From contig CBDCSV010000010.1 in the NCBI GenBank assembly GCA_965221855.1, forward strand, positions 434,001-498,000: a stretch of 64,000 nucleotides of DNA, given 5' to 3'. This document shows positions 27,200 to 35,154 of the stretch, piece by piece. This stretch comes from JAJDXO01 sp965221855 (GTDB lineage: Bacteria; Pseudomonadota; Alphaproteobacteria; Rhodospirillales; UBA2165). Numbering within the stretch: the stretch's first letter is position 1; every line of letters begins with the position of its first letter. The notes under the pieces were generated by a model that was given only the letters and a program-made list of their open reading frames with translations, did no database searches and was not told the DNA's origin. The position numbers and the translations under genes were made by a program.

Positions 27200-27490
27200 C
27201 TATTCGTCGATGCCCTCGATGATGATCAGAGTCCGCCCCGCGCCGTCCATGAACGGCACCGCCTTCTGGTATTCCTCGGAGCGGTAGCACTCGACGGCCT
27301 TTTCATAGCTCTCGAACTCGATCACCACCGTCGCGCCGGTTTCGCCGCCCTCCGGCGTCTCGTGCCGGCCGTTGCGGATGACGGGCCTGCCGCCGAATGC
27401 CGGCACCACCGATTGGGCGATTTTCTGGTAGCTCGCCTGGGCATCCCCGCCCGGGTGGGTGTAGCGCGAAATCCAATAGCCCTTGGCCAT
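27200..27490 (-). CDS. DUF1330 family protein
   Basis: A 96-residue protein of the DUF1330 ferredoxin-like dimer family: MAKGYWISRYTH, AFGGRPVIRNG, TVVIEFESYEKAVECYRSEEY and RTLIIIEGID. AGGGAGGA precedes the chosen ATG at 27490; upstream in-frame starts lack support. The function of the family is unknown; members are often next to small-molecule modifying enzymes. It is the first gene of a two-gene unit with the methyltransferase and is divergent from the nitrile hydratase-like genes. Confidence 0.85.
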   Translation of the reverse strand: MAKGYWISRYTHPGGDAQASYQKIAQSVVPAFGGRPVIRNGRHETPEGGETGATVVIEFESYEKAVECYRSEEYQKAVPFMDGAGRTLIIIEGIDE

Positions 27491-27601
27491 GGCGTCCTCC
27501 CTGGATGAATCGTAACGGGGTGAAGTATGGCAGCCGGGTTGACGGCCCTCAAACGCGGCGCGACACTTTGTCCGGCAATCGGAAGCGCCTTGGAGGAACC
27601 C

Positions 27602-27916
27602 ATGCCATTGGAACGGGGACAGCACGATCTGGGCGGCCTGCCGGGCGGCCCGATCGATCTCGAGGAGCACGAACTCCTCCCCTGGCACAAGACGGTCAGC
27701 GCCGTCTTCACCGTCATGCGCCTGAAGGGCGAACTCACAACCGACGAACTCCGCCGCTGCATCGAGGACCTGCCGCCGGACGTCTACGACGGCGGCTACT
27801 ACGAACGCTGGACCATCGCGCTCACCGACCTGATGATCGAGAAGCGGCTCGTCACCCGCGGCGAGGTGGACGCCAGGATGGCGGAGCTGCGCGCGGCCCG
27901 GGAGGCGGCGGAATGA
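27602..27916 (+). CDS. Nitrile hydratase/thiocyanate hydrolase beta-subunit, N-terminal half
   Basis: A 104-residue protein equivalent to the N-terminal half of nitrile hydratase beta: GQHDLGGLPGGPIDL matches the N-terminal HDLGG segment, LLPWHKTVSAVF aligns with the helix start, and GGYYERWTIALTDLMIEKR matches the YYERWxxAxxxLLxEKG signature. Here the beta subunit is split, as in thiocyanate hydrolase and toyocamycin-type nitrile hydratase. GGAGGAA precedes the ATG at 27602. The gene overlaps the next by 4 bp, and all three genes are translationally coupled, consistent with a heterotrimeric protomer. Confidence 0.8.
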   Translation: MPLERGQHDLGGLPGGPIDLEEHELLPWHKTVSAVFTVMRLKGELTTDELRRCIEDLPPDVYDGGYYERWTIALTDLMIEKRLVTRGEVDARMAELRAAREAAE

Positions 27917-28227
27917 CCGGGGCGGACCTGGGCCCGCCCGGCTACGCCGCCGGCGATGCGGTGCGCGTGGCGCTGACCTGGCCGCCCGGGCACCGGCGCA
28001 TTCCCCAATATATCCGGGGCAAGGCCGGTGTCATCGAGCGCTATTGCGGCGCGTTCAGGAATCCGGAGGAACTGGCCTACGGGTTCGACGGACTGCCCGA
28101 GCGGCACCTCTACCGGGTGCGGTTCAGGCAGGCCGATGTCTGGGACGGCTATGACGGCCACCCGGACGACACCATCGATCTTGAAATTCAAGAGCACTGG
28201 CTGAACCCTGCGGAAGGAGAGGCGTGA
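27913..28227 (+). CDS. Nitrile hydratase/thiocyanate hydrolase beta-subunit, C-terminal half
   Basis: A 104-residue protein equivalent to the C-terminal SH3-like barrel of nitrile hydratase beta: FAAGD-type start (YAAGDAVRVAL), GHRRIPQYIRGKAGVIERYCG matches the HTRxPxYxRGKxGxVxxxxG signature, followed by LYRVRFRQADVWDG. It corresponds to the second subunit of three-subunit enzymes. It overlaps its neighbours by 4 bp upstream and 1 bp downstream. The metal site is on the third subunit; this one packs against it and lines the active-site channel. Confidence 0.85.
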   Translation: MTGADLGPPGYAAGDAVRVALTWPPGHRRIPQYIRGKAGVIERYCGAFRNPEELAYGFDGLPERHLYRVRFRQADVWDGYDGHPDDTIDLEIQEHWLNPAEGEA

Positions 28228-28886
28228 TGGGCGGCGGCACCCACGATCATGGACACGGCCACGGCGGCGGGCCGGTCCTTACCTATGCCGACGACTCGGT
28301 CCACGACCGGAACGAGACCGGACATTTCGAGCTGCTCACCGATGCGCTCAAGGAGCTGAGCATCGAGAAAGGCCTGGTGACCGCGACCGAAGTCAGGGAA
28401 TACTTGGAGTTTTTCGATTCCCGGGGCACCGAGAAAGGCGCCGAGATCATCGCCAAGGCGTGGACCGACCCGGCCTACAAGGAACGCCTGCTCGCCGACG
28501 GGACGGCCGCCGCGGCGGAGCTGGACATCCCGATGGCGGGGGCGGAACTGGTGGTGGTCGAAAACACCGACGGCGTTCACAACGTCATCGTCTGCACGCT
28601 GTGTTCCTGCTATCCCAGGACCATCCTCGGGCTGCCGCCGGACTGGTACAAATCCAAGTCCTACCGCTCCCGCACCGTCAACGAGCCCCGGGCGGTCCTG
28701 AAGGAGTTCGGCACCGAGCTGCCCGGCGACACGGCGCTGCGGGTCCACGATTCGAACGCCGATATGCGCTATCTGGTGCTGCCGAAGCGGCCCGCCGGCA
28801 CGGAGGATTGGCCGGAGGAACGGCTCCGGGAACTGGTGACCCGGGACAGCATGATCGGCGTCGCGCCGGCCAGGGATCCGGCCTGA
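28227..28886 (+). CDS. Cobalt-type nitrile hydratase/thiocyanate hydrolase catalytic subunit
   Basis: A 219-residue alpha/gamma-type catalytic subunit. The metal site VCTLCSCYP is present with Cys123, Cys126, Ser127 and Cys128; a Thr after the first Cys is typical of the cobalt class. Downstream, RAVLKEFGTELP and ALRVHDSNADMRYLVLPKRP match the conserved C-terminal part. The N-terminus carries HDHGHGHG, an unusual His-rich tail that could bind metal. The ATG at 28227 is preferred over GTG 28224 because of its spacing to AGGAG. Substrate (nitrile or thiocyanate) cannot be settled; no activator gene is seen nearby. Confidence 0.88.
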   Translation: MGGGTHDHGHGHGGGPVLTYADDSVHDRNETGHFELLTDALKELSIEKGLVTATEVREYLEFFDSRGTEKGAEIIAKAWTDPAYKERLLADGTAAAAELDIPMAGAELVVVENTDGVHNVIVCTLCSCYPRTILGLPPDWYKSKSYRSRTVNEPRAVLKEFGTELPGDTALRVHDSNADMRYLVLPKRPAGTEDWPEERLRELVTRDSMIGVAPARDPA

Positions 28887-28929
28887 CGTCCATCGGTCCA
28901 CGCGTAGCTTGTCCAGGGCATCCAGGAAA

Positions 28930-29012
28930 TTCACCACAGAGACACGGAGGTCGGGAGGAGAGGTTTAGATCCCGGTGCTCCTCACTGTCTCACCGTCTCC
29001 GCGGTTCAAGAT
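28930..29012. repeat. REP-like hairpin (TTCACCAC...GGAG family)
   Basis: The 204-bp gap between the catalytic subunit and the convergent GST gene contains an imperfect inverted repeat starting TTCACCACAGAGACACGGAG and returning with CTCACTGTCTCACCGTCTCC. The left arm resembles the repeats at 59047-59132 and 61505-61538. It is likely a dispersed extragenic palindrome that may also terminate both convergent genes. Confidence 0.5.
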
Positions 29013-29090
29013 TTGAAAATCCGGATACCCCGGACTTGCGCCGGGGTATGACGAGTGGATATACGGCACAAACCAGGCCGTCCCGCCGGT

Positions 29091-29903
29091 TCAGGCGGCC
29101 TTATCCCTCTCCAGCTCGGCCAGCAGCGCCTCGGCTTCGGGCCAGGACTGGGCGCCGTTGGCGCGCATCTCGTCTTCGAGTTCGCCGGGCAGCCACTCGT
29201 AGATGGCGGGCTGAAAGGCGGGCCGCGCCGATACCGTCTCCCAGAATGCCGACACCTTCGGATATTTGCCCTCCCACATGGGCGACATGGAGAGGATGTG
29301 CAGCCGGTTGAGATAGATGGTCATGGCGATATCGGCGAGGGAATAGTCATTACCGGCGAGCCATGTCCACTTGCCGAGGCTGTCCTCCATCCATTTGATC
29401 GCCTTGTTGAAGGTCAGGAGCGCGTTAGTGGCCTCCGGGGATTTCCAGCCGTCGACGATGGCGCTCCGCTTGCGCGCCCGGCGGACCGGATCGGGAATGG
29501 AATTGATGTAGAAATCGAACTCTTCCTTGGTTTTCTTCAGCGCCCCCACCCGGTGGGACGCGGCGAACGTCACCACCTGGGTCGCCGGGTGAAGATCCTC
29601 GTCGACCATCTTGGTCCACAGGCGCATCTCGGCCCGCATCAGCGGATCATCCGGCACGAGCGGCGGGCCGTCGAACACCTCGTCGATATATTCGCAGATC
29701 ACCGTGCTTTCGCGGACCACATGGCCGTCATGGACAAGGGTCGGCACCACGCACTTGGGATTGAGCTTGGCGTATTCGGCGGTGAACTGCTCGCTCTTCA
29801 GAATGTCGATATACCGGCTCTCCCAGGGCACGCCCTTCTCATCCAGGGTCAGGCGCACCTTGGTGGCGCAGGCGGATGATCCATGGTGATAAAGCTCCAG
29901 CAT
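29091..29903 (-). CDS. Glutathione S-transferase family protein
   Basis: A 270-residue GST. The thioredoxin-like N-terminal domain shows LELYHHGSSACATKVRLTL (catalytic Ser/Cys region), the cis-proline segment KCVVPTLVHDG and RESTVICEYIDE, which binds the gamma-glutamyl part of glutathione. The helical C-terminal domain has WLAGNDYSLADIAMT, the N-capping box. The ATG at 29903 follows GGAGG with suitable spacing and is preferred to 29915. Likely role: conjugation or isomerisation of an electrophilic metabolite. It is divergent from nothing and lies just downstream of an IclR gene on the same strand. Confidence 0.88.
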   Translation of the reverse strand: MLELYHHGSSACATKVRLTLDEKGVPWESRYIDILKSEQFTAEYAKLNPKCVVPTLVHDGHVVRESTVICEYIDEVFDGPPLVPDDPLMRAEMRLWTKMVDEDLHPATQVVTFAASHRVGALKKTKEEFDFYINSIPDPVRRARKRSAIVDGWKSPEATNALLTFNKAIKWMEDSLGKWTWLAGNDYSLADIAMTIYLNRLHILSMSPMWEGKYPKVSAFWETVSARPAFQPAIYEWLPGELEDEMRANGAQSWPEAEALLAELERDKAA

Positions 29904-29970
29904 GTGCGCCTCCAAAACCTCTGCTTACGGGGGATTCGTCGCAGGCCGTAACCCTGGCGGGAAATGCGGG

Positions 29971-30819
29971 CTAGCTGGCCTCGCGGATGGGGATGAGGTC
30001 GTCGTCGTCATCGTCGTCGGCACGGGCCTGCATCTCCTCCATCCGGTCGGCGATCTCCTTGGCCGCCGCCTGCAGCTGGCCCATGTGCCGCTCGGCAATC
30101 TGCTCGGCGGTCGCGGCGGAGGCGATGAAAGTGAGGGGCAGGCTCGCCCGGGCATAGCCGTTCACCAGAACCGGCACCGCCAGGGTTTCGGTCTTGGGAT
30201 GCAGCCGGAAGGAATCGTCGCCGACCGCCCAGCCGCGGCTCCGGGTCGCGGCGAGGATGCGCTCGATGTAATCCGGTTTGTGGACCACCTGGTCGAAATC
30301 GTCGTCGGAACTCTTGAGGTTTTCGATGATCGCTTCCCGCTCCGGGTCCGGGCAGTAGCTCAAATATGCCCGGCCCGACGCCGACTGCAGCATGGGCAGC
30401 CGCTGGCCGACGGCAACCCGGTCTATGGTGAAAGGGGAGCGGCCGCGGGTGGATTCCCGGATATACATGGCGTTGTCGGAGAAGGTGGACAGTTCGGTCG
30501 GCCAGACCACTTCCTGCACCAAACGTCCGAGAATGGGGACGGCGATATCGGCGATCCATTCCTCGTCCTTGAATCCCGAACTCAGCCGCCGGACCATGTG
30601 GGTCAGGTGGAAGCGGTCGGTCGCTTCCTGCCGGCGCACGTAGCCGAAATTCCGCAGGGTGTCGAGGATGCGGTAGATGGCCTGGCGGGAAATGCCGGTG
30701 TCCCGGTTGAGTTCCAGCACCGTCGCGCCGTTCCGCAGGTTCAGCGCGCGCAATACGATCAGCAGCCGCTCGGCGCTGCGCATGCCGCTTGCGCGCTTTT
30801 CACTCGATTTTTCAGCCAT
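29971..30819 (-). CDS. IclR-family transcriptional regulator 1
   Basis: A 282-residue IclR regulator. The N-terminal winged HTH is ERLLIVLRALNLRNGATV and TGISRQAIYRILDTLRNFGYV; the C-terminal effector domain contains AVGQRLPMLQSASGRAYLSY and PVLVNGYARASLPLTFIASA. The C-terminus ends in an aspartate-rich tail (RADDDDDDDL). The ATG at 30819 is chosen because upstream sequence to 30987 is not conserved and contains the operator. A near-perfect palindrome 29 bp upstream suggests autoregulation. It is a clear paralogue of the next gene upstream (30893-31708). Confidence 0.92.
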   Translation of the reverse strand: MAEKSSEKRASGMRSAERLLIVLRALNLRNGATVLELNRDTGISRQAIYRILDTLRNFGYVRRQEATDRFHLTHMVRRLSSGFKDEEWIADIAVPILGRLVQEVVWPTELSTFSDNAMYIRESTRGRSPFTIDRVAVGQRLPMLQSASGRAYLSYCPDPEREAIIENLKSSDDDFDQVVHKPDYIERILAATRSRGWAVGDDSFRLHPKTETLAVPVLVNGYARASLPLTFIASAATAEQIAERHMGQLQAAAKEIADRMEEMQARADDDDDDDLIPIREAS

Positions 30820-30847
30820 AAATCTCTCGGACGCCTTTGCATCGGTT

Positions 30848-30864
30848 TGTCCGTTGAACGGACA
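30848..30864. promoter_or_regulatory. IclR-type operator 1
   Basis: TGTCC-GTTGAAC-GGACA within TTGTCCGTTGAACGGACAA, a palindrome with one central base. It lies just upstream of IclR regulator 1. The same half-sites with the same 7-bp spacing recur at 31726 and 31788. Confidence 0.65.
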
Positions 30865-30892
30865 ATATACAAGGGAGAATGGTTTGAAAAGC

Positions 30893-31708
30893 CTATTTGG
30901 CGGGCTGCGCCTGTTGCTGAAGCTCCCGGCTGCGGACTTCGATCTCACGGGCGGCCCGCAACAAGGCGTCCAAATGCCGCGCCGCAATCTCCTCGGCGGT
31001 CGCCGCGGATGCGATGAAGGTGATACCGACTGCCGCCCTCACCCGTTCACCGCTCATCACCGGCACCGCGATGGTGGAAGTTTTGATTTCCGCCGCATAT
31101 TTGGAGTAACGCACCGCGTAGCCGCGCTCGCGGGTGGTTTCGATGACCGCATCCACATAGCCTTTGCGGTGAATAAGCCGGTCATACTCGTCGTCCGATT
31201 TCCGAAGCGCGTCCAGGATGTGTTCCCGCTCCAACGCCGGACAGTAGCTCAAATAGGCCCGGCCCATGGCGGAGATCAGCATCGGCAGGCGCTGGCCGAC
31301 GGTGACCCGGTCGATGGTGAACGGACTGTTGCGGCGCGTGGTTTCCCTGAGATACATGGCGTCGTTGAGAAAAGTGGCGAGATCCGTCGGCCAGACCACT
31401 TCGGCAAGGAGATCCTCCAGAACCGGGGCGGCGATTTCCGTCACCCACCCTTCCTCGAAATATCCGTCCGCCAATTCCCGGACGAGATGGGTCAGATAGT
31501 ACCGGTCGTCGGTTTCCTGGCGGCGCACGTAGCCGAACTCCTCCAGGGTCGCCAACATCCGGTAGATGGATTGGCGCGAAATGCCGGTCTGCCGGCTGAG
31601 CTCCAACACCTTGGATCCATTGTGCTGGTTGAGGGTCTTGAGGATCACCAGCAGACGGCGGATGGATTTGACGCCGTTGCGGGATTCCTCCGGTGCGAGC
31701 CGGTTCAT
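30893..31708 (-). CDS. IclR-family transcriptional regulator 2
   Basis: A 271-residue IclR regulator paralogous to its downstream neighbour: SIRRLLVILKTLNQHNGSKV and TGISRQSIYRMLATLEEFGYV form the winged HTH, and TVGQRLPMLISAMGRAYLSY with RAAVGITFIASAATAEEIAA form the effector domain. Tandem duplication is the simplest origin. Two operator-like palindromes lie 18 and 80 bp upstream of its ATG. The regulated pathway is not clear; the NIPSNAP and GST genes on the same strand are candidates. Confidence 0.92.
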   Translation of the reverse strand: MNRLAPEESRNGVKSIRRLLVILKTLNQHNGSKVLELSRQTGISRQSIYRMLATLEEFGYVRRQETDDRYYLTHLVRELADGYFEEGWVTEIAAPVLEDLLAEVVWPTDLATFLNDAMYLRETTRRNSPFTIDRVTVGQRLPMLISAMGRAYLSYCPALEREHILDALRKSDDEYDRLIHRKGYVDAVIETTRERGYAVRYSKYAAEIKTSTIAVPVMSGERVRAAVGITFIASAATAEEIAARHLDALLRAAREIEVRSRELQQQAQPAK

Positions 31709-31725
31709 GGGTGCCTCCCCAGGGG

Positions 31726-31742
31726 TGTCCTTAATGTGGACA
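31726..31742. promoter_or_regulatory. IclR-type operator 2
   Basis: TGTCC-TTAATGT-GGACA, same half-sites and 7-bp spacing as the operator at 30848, located 18 bp upstream of the ATG of IclR regulator 2. Confidence 0.6.
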
Positions 31743-31787
31743 AAATAGGGGAGAGGGCGGGTGAAATATATGGAATTTGCGCAGTCT

Positions 31788-31804
31788 CGTCCGTTATTCG
31801 GACA
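31788..31804. promoter_or_regulatory. IclR-type operator 3
   Basis: CGTCC-GTTATTC-GGACA, one mismatch in the left half-site compared with operators 1 and 2, same spacing. It lies between the NIPSNAP stop codon and IclR regulator 2, centred 62 bp upstream of operator 2, about six helical turns. Confidence 0.55.
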
Positions 31805-31807
31805 ATA

Positions 31808-32128
31808 CTACGCCAGTTTCACCTCCGGTGTCGGCACGGCGGACAGGATCATGTTCTCTTCCGAGGCAACCATCGGCCCAGCCTGCTCGAGGAAGGCCCG
31901 CCAGTCCCGGTTCTCGGCCAATTTCGCGCGCCGCCCGGCGCGATCCTCGTAACTTTCGTAGTCCCAGATCAGGATCACCCGGTTCGGATCCCCCACGTCG
32001 GTGCGATAAAACCCCTTGAGCCGGCCGCCGACGGGCAGCTGCACGGCCAAGCCCACCCGGCGGTAGAACTCGGCGAACTCGGCCGCCCGCCCCGCGTAGC
32101 ACGTATAGATCCGCATTTCGGTGAGCAT
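31808..32128 (-). CDS. NIPSNAP-family protein
   Basis: A 106-residue ferredoxin-like protein of the NIPSNAP family: MLTEMRIYTCYAGRAAEFAEF, LKGFYRTDVGDPNRVILIWDY and ESYEDRAGRRAKLAENRDW. These small proteins often neighbour catabolic enzymes; the biochemical role is unclear. The ATG at 32128 starts at the conserved LTEMRIYT strand; longer in-frame starts to 32218 add unrelated residues. The IclR regulators follow on the same strand. Confidence 0.82.
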   Translation of the reverse strand: MLTEMRIYTCYAGRAAEFAEFYRRVGLAVQLPVGGRLKGFYRTDVGDPNRVILIWDYESYEDRAGRRAKLAENRDWRAFLEQAGPMVASEENMILSAVPTPEVKLA

Positions 32129-32207
32129 GATGCTTGTCTCCCGCCCCAGGGTTTGAATAGATGACAAGGCTATGGCGTTCGCGCCGGAATGCAAGAAAGG
32201 AACCCCC

Positions 32208-32813
32208 ATGGCCGACATTCTCGTCCTGTTTCACAGCGTTTCCGGAGGCGCCTTCCGGCTGGCCCGGGCGGTTGCCGAGGGCATCGAGGCGGTGGACGGC
32301 TGCCGGGCCGAACTCGGGCGGGTGCCCGACATCGATGACGGCGACAGCATCTTTGGCGGGCAGGTTCAGGAGCGGCCCCCCGGGCTGCTCGACCTGCCGA
32401 CGGCGTCCCCCGGCGACCTGGAAAACTTCGACGGGTTCGCCGTCGGCTGCCCGATTTATTTCGGCCGGCTGAGCTCGGCCATGGCGTATTTCTGGGATCA
32501 CACGGGCAAGCAGTGGGGAGACCTCACCGGCAAGACGGCCACCGCCTTCGTCGCCGGCGGATCGGGAGCCGGCAGCGAGACCGCGATCCTCTCCCTGTGG
32601 AGCACCTTCGCCGCCCACGGGCTGACCATCGTGCCGCTGGGCATCCGCGCCCAATCCGCATCCGGCGCGAGTGACGTCACCGGCGCCGGATCCTTCGGCG
32701 CGGCGAGCATCGGCAACGGGCCGGGCGAGCGGCCATCCGCCCCCGAACTCGCCGCGGCGCGCATTCAGGGCACGGCCCTTGCCGGCGTGACCCGGGCGTT
32801 AATTGCCGGTTGA
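32208..32813 (+). CDS. Flavodoxin-fold NAD(P)H:quinone oxidoreductase-like protein (WrbA-like)
   Basis: A 201-residue flavodoxin-fold protein: ILVLFHSVSGGAFRLARAVAEG is the FMN phosphate loop (though Ser-Gly-Gly replaces the usual TGN), FDGFAVGCPIYFGRLSSAM matches the WrbA-type middle motif, and TATAFVAGGSGAGSETA the third FMN contact. Likely a quinone reductase or a flavin-binding redox protein. AAGAAAGGAA precedes the ATG at 32208. Its 3' end overlaps the convergent tupA by 15 bp. Confidence 0.82.
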   Translation: MADILVLFHSVSGGAFRLARAVAEGIEAVDGCRAELGRVPDIDDGDSIFGGQVQERPPGLLDLPTASPGDLENFDGFAVGCPIYFGRLSSAMAYFWDHTGKQWGDLTGKTATAFVAGGSGAGSETAILSLWSTFAAHGLTIVPLGIRAQSASGASDVTGAGSFGAASIGNGPGERPSAPELAAARIQGTALAGVTRALIAG

Positions 32814-33650
32814 GGGTTTGGCGTTGGGGGTGAACAGCTGCCGGCCCCGTTTGCGGAACGCGGCGATCGCCGCCTGCCCGGGGGCCCCGGTCAGCCAGGC
32901 GGCAAACAGTTTCGCCGCATCCGCCTTGACGTGCGAATGGCGCGCCGGGCTGACGACGATTACGCCGTACTGATTGAACAGGGCCGGGTCCCCCTCGACC
33001 AGCACGGCGAGCGATCCCTTGTTGGAGAAACCGGTCCACGTCGCGCGGTCGGTCAGGATATAGGCGTTCATGCCGGACGCCGTATTGAGCGCTGCGCCCA
33101 TGCCCGCCCCGACCTCGCGAAACCATTTCCCCCGTCCGGCCGCGGGGTCCGCGCCGCTGGCCCGCCAGATGGACTGCTCGGCCTTGTGAGTGCCCGAATT
33201 GTCGCCCCGCGAGACGAACAGGTGCCGGCCCTCCGCAATTCCGGCAAACGCATCCCTCGCCCGGACCATGCCCTTGATCCCGGCCGGATCGCCCGCGGGA
33301 CCCGCAACCACGAAGTCGTTGTACATCACGTCATGACGCTCGAGGCCGAAACCATCGGCGACGAACTTCTCCTCCGACGGCTTGTGGTGAACCAGCAGGA
33401 CATCGGCGTCGCCCCTTTCCGCAAGCCGGATGGCCTGGCCGGTCCCGACGGCGACCACCCGGACGGCGATCCCGCTCTGGGCCTGAAATTTGGGCAGGAT
33501 ATCCGCGAACAGGCCCGAATTGTCGGTCGACGTGGTGGACGCCAGGGTGATGAACCGGTCTTGTGCCTGGGCCGGCGCCCCGGCCCACACAGGCGCCCAG
33601 ACGAGCGCCCACACAGGCGCCAAGACCAGCGCGGACAGCCACCTCACCAC
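32799..33650 (-). CDS. tupA: Tungstate-type ABC transporter substrate-binding protein
   Basis: A 283-residue periplasmic oxyanion-binding protein. The signal peptide is unusual, built of repeated APVWALVWAPVW units ending at PAQAQ. The mature protein starts with ITLASTTSTDNSGLF; the TTSTDNSGL segment is the oxyanion-binding motif of TupA, and later FVSRGDNSGTHKAE contributes to the pocket. This favours tungstate (possibly molybdate). GTG at 33650 overlaps the ATPase stop by 7 bp. It is the last gene of a tupB-tupC-tupA operon, whereas tupA is commonly first. Confidence 0.9.
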   Translation of the reverse strand: MVRWLSALVLAPVWALVWAPVWAGAPAQAQDRFITLASTTSTDNSGLFADILPKFQAQSGIAVRVVAVGTGQAIRLAERGDADVLLVHHKPSEEKFVADGFGLERHDVMYNDFVVAGPAGDPAGIKGMVRARDAFAGIAEGRHLFVSRGDNSGTHKAEQSIWRASGADPAAGRGKWFREVGAGMGAALNTASGMNAYILTDRATWTGFSNKGSLAVLVEGDPALFNQYGVIVVSPARHSHVKADAAKLFAAWLTGAPGQAAIAAFRKRGRQLFTPNAKPSTGN

Positions 33651-34354
33651 AACAGATCTCCTCTCAAATAGGCCGCCGCCTCTTCGGTGGACGGCCGGGC
33701 GAAGAACCTGTCGGCGCCGGCCCGTTCGGCCACCCGCCCGCGGTGGAGAAAGATCACCTCGTCGGCGAGGCGGCGCGCCTGACCGATGTCATGGGTGGTC
33801 ATGACGATCTTCGCGCCGCTGTCGTGAATGCCGGAGACGATCTCCTCGACCGCCCGGGTCGCGCCGGGATCCAGATTGGCGGTCGGCTCGTCCAGGAACA
33901 AAATCTCGGGCTCCAGCGCCCAGGTCCGGGCAAGGGCCAGGCGCTGCTGTTCACCGCCGGAGAGCAGGCGGGCGGGCTGGTCGGCGAAGTCGGTCAGTCC
34001 GGTGCGCCGAAGCGCATCCGCCACCCGCCGGGCCCGTTCCCCGGCCTCGATCCTCCTCAGCTTGAGCCCGTAGTCGACGTTGGCCGCGACACTGCGGCGC
34101 AGCATCACCGGTTTCTGAAACACCATGGCCTGACGTTCGTACTGGCGGGTCGTTCCCTCCGCCCAGCGGACCTTGCCGCCGCTGGGTCCGAGCAGCCCGT
34201 GGCAGATTCGGAGCAGCAGGCTCTTGCCGGCGCCGTTGGCGCCGAGAATGACGGTCTTGGGCCCGCTTTCGATGGTCAGCGAAATGCCGTCCAACAGCGC
34301 CCGGTCACCGGCGCGGAAGGAAACCTCGTCGAGGCTCAGGGGGAGGATGGGCAT
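33644..34354 (-). CDS. tupC: Tungstate-type ABC transporter ATP-binding protein
   Basis: A 236-residue ATPase: Walker A GANGAGKSLLLR, Q-loop MVFQKPVMLRRS, signature LLSGGEQQRLALARTWAL, Walker B ILFLDEPTANLD, switch histidine in IVMTTHDIGQ. It lies 7 bp after the permease and overlaps the binding protein. In tungstate importers this subunit energises the TupB permease dimer. Confidence 0.9.
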   Translation of the reverse strand: MPILPLSLDEVSFRAGDRALLDGISLTIESGPKTVILGANGAGKSLLLRICHGLLGPSGGKVRWAEGTTRQYERQAMVFQKPVMLRRSVAANVDYGLKLRRIEAGERARRVADALRRTGLTDFADQPARLLSGGEQQRLALARTWALEPEILFLDEPTANLDPGATRAVEEIVSGIHDSGAKIVMTTHDIGQARRLADEVIFLHRGRVAERAGADRFFARPSTEEAAAYLRGDLLW

Positions 34355-34361
34355 GCGCCGC

Positions 34362-35066
34362 CTACCCCCGCCGATAGGCGGAGACCCCGCCCAGGGACAT
34401 GGCGACCGCGTTCACGCCGATGGCGGTCAGGACCAGGATCAGCCCCAGCGCCAGGGCCAGCGCCAGATTGCCCTTCGACGTTTCGAGCGCGATGGTGGTG
34501 GTCATCACCCGGGTCAGTCCCGCGATGTTGCCGCCGACGATCAACACCGCGCCCACCTCGGCGGTGGCGCGTCCGAAGCCCGCCATCACCGCCGTCACAA
34601 GGCTCACCCGCGCATCCCACAAAATGGTCCCCACCGCCTCGTGGGGCCGGGCGCCGAAGGAACACAATTGGTCCCGGTACTCCTCATAGAGGTCCCGGGT
34701 CAGCCGGTGGCAAATGGCGACGATGATCGGCGTCACCAAGACCGCCTGGGCGATAATCATCGCCGTGGGGGTAAACAAAAGCCCCAGAAACCCGAGGGGT
34801 CCGGCGCGCGACAAAAACAGATAGATCAGCAGCCCGACGAAGACCGGCGGCAGGCCCATGAGCGCGTTGACCAGGACGATCACGGCCCGGCGGCCGGGAA
34901 AACGGTAGACGGCAAGCGCCGCGCCCGCCGGCAGGCCGATGGCCGCGGCGATGGCCACCGCGGCCAGGCTCACGGCGAAGGATCGCGCGATAATCTCAAG
35001 CAGTTCGGCATCCAGGGCCGCAATCAACTGCAGCGCCAAGACGAATGCCTGACCCATGTCGGACAC
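34362..35066 (-). CDS. tupB: Tungstate-type ABC transporter permease
   Basis: A 234-residue inner-membrane permease with five to six helices. The EAA-like loop CSFGARPHEAVGTILWDARVS contacts the ATPase, and ATAEVGAVLIVGGNIAGLTR is typical of TupB/CysT-like permeases. It is the first gene of the operon; an EamA exporter gene lies 88 bp upstream on the same strand. Confidence 0.88.
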   Translation of the reverse strand: MSDMGQAFVLALQLIAALDAELLEIIARSFAVSLAAVAIAAAIGLPAGAALAVYRFPGRRAVIVLVNALMGLPPVFVGLLIYLFLSRAGPLGFLGLLFTPTAMIIAQAVLVTPIIVAICHRLTRDLYEEYRDQLCSFGARPHEAVGTILWDARVSLVTAVMAGFGRATAEVGAVLIVGGNIAGLTRVMTTTIALETSKGNLALALALGLILVLTAIGVNAVAMSLGGVSAYRRG

Positions 35067-35154
35067 GGCTTCTCCCCGGGCGGGCGTAAGGTCTTATTGT
35101 TGAAAGAGTTTTAGCGAAGCAACCCGCCATGCGCCAGCACCGCCGATCGCCGGC

